Shown here: piece by piece, positions 63,178 through 64,000 of the stretch | How the letters are laid out: each line of letters starts with the position of its first letter | Numbering within the stretch: the first letter of the stretch is position 1 | NCBI GenBank assembly: GCA_905221615.1 | Contig: CAJNDT010000483.1 | Coordinates: 1-64,000 of the forward strand | Length of the DNA: 64,000 bases | Direction: 5' to 3' | From: Symbiodinium sp. CCMP2592 | Taxonomy: Eukaryota; Sar; Dinophyceae; Suessiales; Symbiodiniaceae | The notes under the pieces: model-generated | The model's database searches: none | What the model was told of the DNA's origin: nothing | The model's input: the letters and a program-made list of their open reading frames with translations, nothing else | Position numbers and translations under genes: made by a program

Positions 63178-64000
63178 ACGTCACAGCGAGGACGAAGGCC
63201 CTGAACCCAACCGCGCCCTCCAATCAAGTCCGGTGTCCAAAGATCGCGCGGCCCACCTTTCCGCTGGCCAGGGTTGAAAGTCGCTGTGCAAATCCGATGA
63301 GGATGGAAGGACACGGTTTCGGAAACCTCAAATCCTCATACCGGAACCAGACTCGAACAAGCTCAATCCCTGGTCTGCGCCTGCCCACCGCGCTTCAGGC
63401 ACCAAACGGGCAGAACTCCGGCACTCAGCACCTCGGCTCGAGCGTCTTAACTTTGTATTCTTCTTCAGCATTGCCGACTCCATGATGACTACGATCACTG
63501 TGGCAAGTCTTGCTCTGTAGCGTTTTGCTGTGTCATTGCTAGTCTTCTCGTCGGGGGAGTCAATTATGATGCCACGGAGTTTACACTTGAAGTGAGGCGT
63601 GCGGCCATGGCAAGTTCCGTGTGGCCGCATCTGAGTCTCCCGGTGCCCTATGGGCTAGGGCTTAAGGCTTTTTGGGATTCGGGATCACTGCCACCGGCAG
63701 GCAAAGAAGTAGATGGAGATCATGGACCGCACCTGTAGCTCGTGGGCTGCAGTGCAGGTGCTTGGCTACCTGACCCTTTCGCCTGAGATTGTCCTAGGCT
63801 TTTGAACCGAGTTCTGATGGTAGGAATAGGGCGGAGCCCGCAGCTGCCTCGTAGCGCATCCTCTTGGTCCATCCCAGGCGCAGTGGGGAAATCCTCAGCT
63901 CTGGGCTCCCATCACAGACGGATGGGCTTCACAGCGCGCAAAACCCCCCCACACACCCTGAGAAAGAGCTCACCGGCTCACCGCCGCCTCAATGTAGAAT
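63178..64000. other. Host DNA, no gene recognised
   Basis: Short open frames on both strands, none with a motif. Nothing further can be supported. Confidence 0.35.

Overview
The window is a stretch of nuclear DNA from a eukaryotic microbe, most likely a dinoflagellate, carrying a complete integrated Polinton-like DNA virus of 21,027 bp. The host assignment rests on a multi-exon gene (56.9-62.3 kb, DGAT2 family) whose exons join only if introns begin with GC or GA as well as GT. GC and GA donors are a known dinoflagellate trait. Other support is a long tandem array of near-identical genes, abundant simple repeats, degenerate TTTAGGG-like words and a possible relict spliced-leader sequence. No organism name can be read directly from the sequence.

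Layout. 1-8.0 kb: host DNA with several tandem repeat families, a decayed transposase-like gene on the minus strand (about 5.1-6.25 kb) and an AT-rich island (6.8-7.7 kb). 8.0-23.0 kb: a tandem array with seven copies, all on the minus strand, of a gene for a small secreted cysteine-rich protein. Spacing is 1.9-2.3 kb, six copies encode nearly the same 146-residue product, and the seventh is divergent and longer. 23-25.1 kb: non-coding DNA with AT and GATA-type microsatellites.

25,096-46,122: the virus. It is bounded by 603-bp terminal inverted repeats that are 99.5% identical and by a 5-bp TGGGG target duplication. It is AT-rich inside GC-rich host DNA and densely coding. It has a retroviral-type (DDE) integrase, a protein-primed type family B DNA polymerase, an FtsK/HerA packaging ATPase, a major capsid protein, a minor capsid (penton) protein, a trimeric fibre-like protein with a C-terminal S74 self-cleaving chaperone, a lipase-like protein, a DUF5754-like protein and several zinc-binding or disordered proteins. 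These cover integration, replication, packaging and virion assembly. Ten genes carry a TCTA box in AT-rich sequence 11-17 bases before the ATG, resembling the late promoter of the giant virus CroV and its virophage mavirus. The polymerase and several presumed early genes lack it. A 22-bp palindromic repeat array (44.46-44.99 kb) and two identical 60-bp GC-rich repeats lie beside the replication genes. One viral gene is split by a 1.16-kb GC-rich insertion with its own inverted ends.

46.1-64 kb: host DNA, mostly without confident genes. It includes an ATCC-type microsatellite (49.6-49.9 kb), a dual-specificity-phosphatase-like gene interrupted by an in-frame TAG (50.2-50.76 kb), a possible secreted-protein exon (51.6-51.9 kb) and the DGAT2-like gene (56.9-62.3 kb, minus strand). 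No rRNA, tRNA or CRISPR was found.
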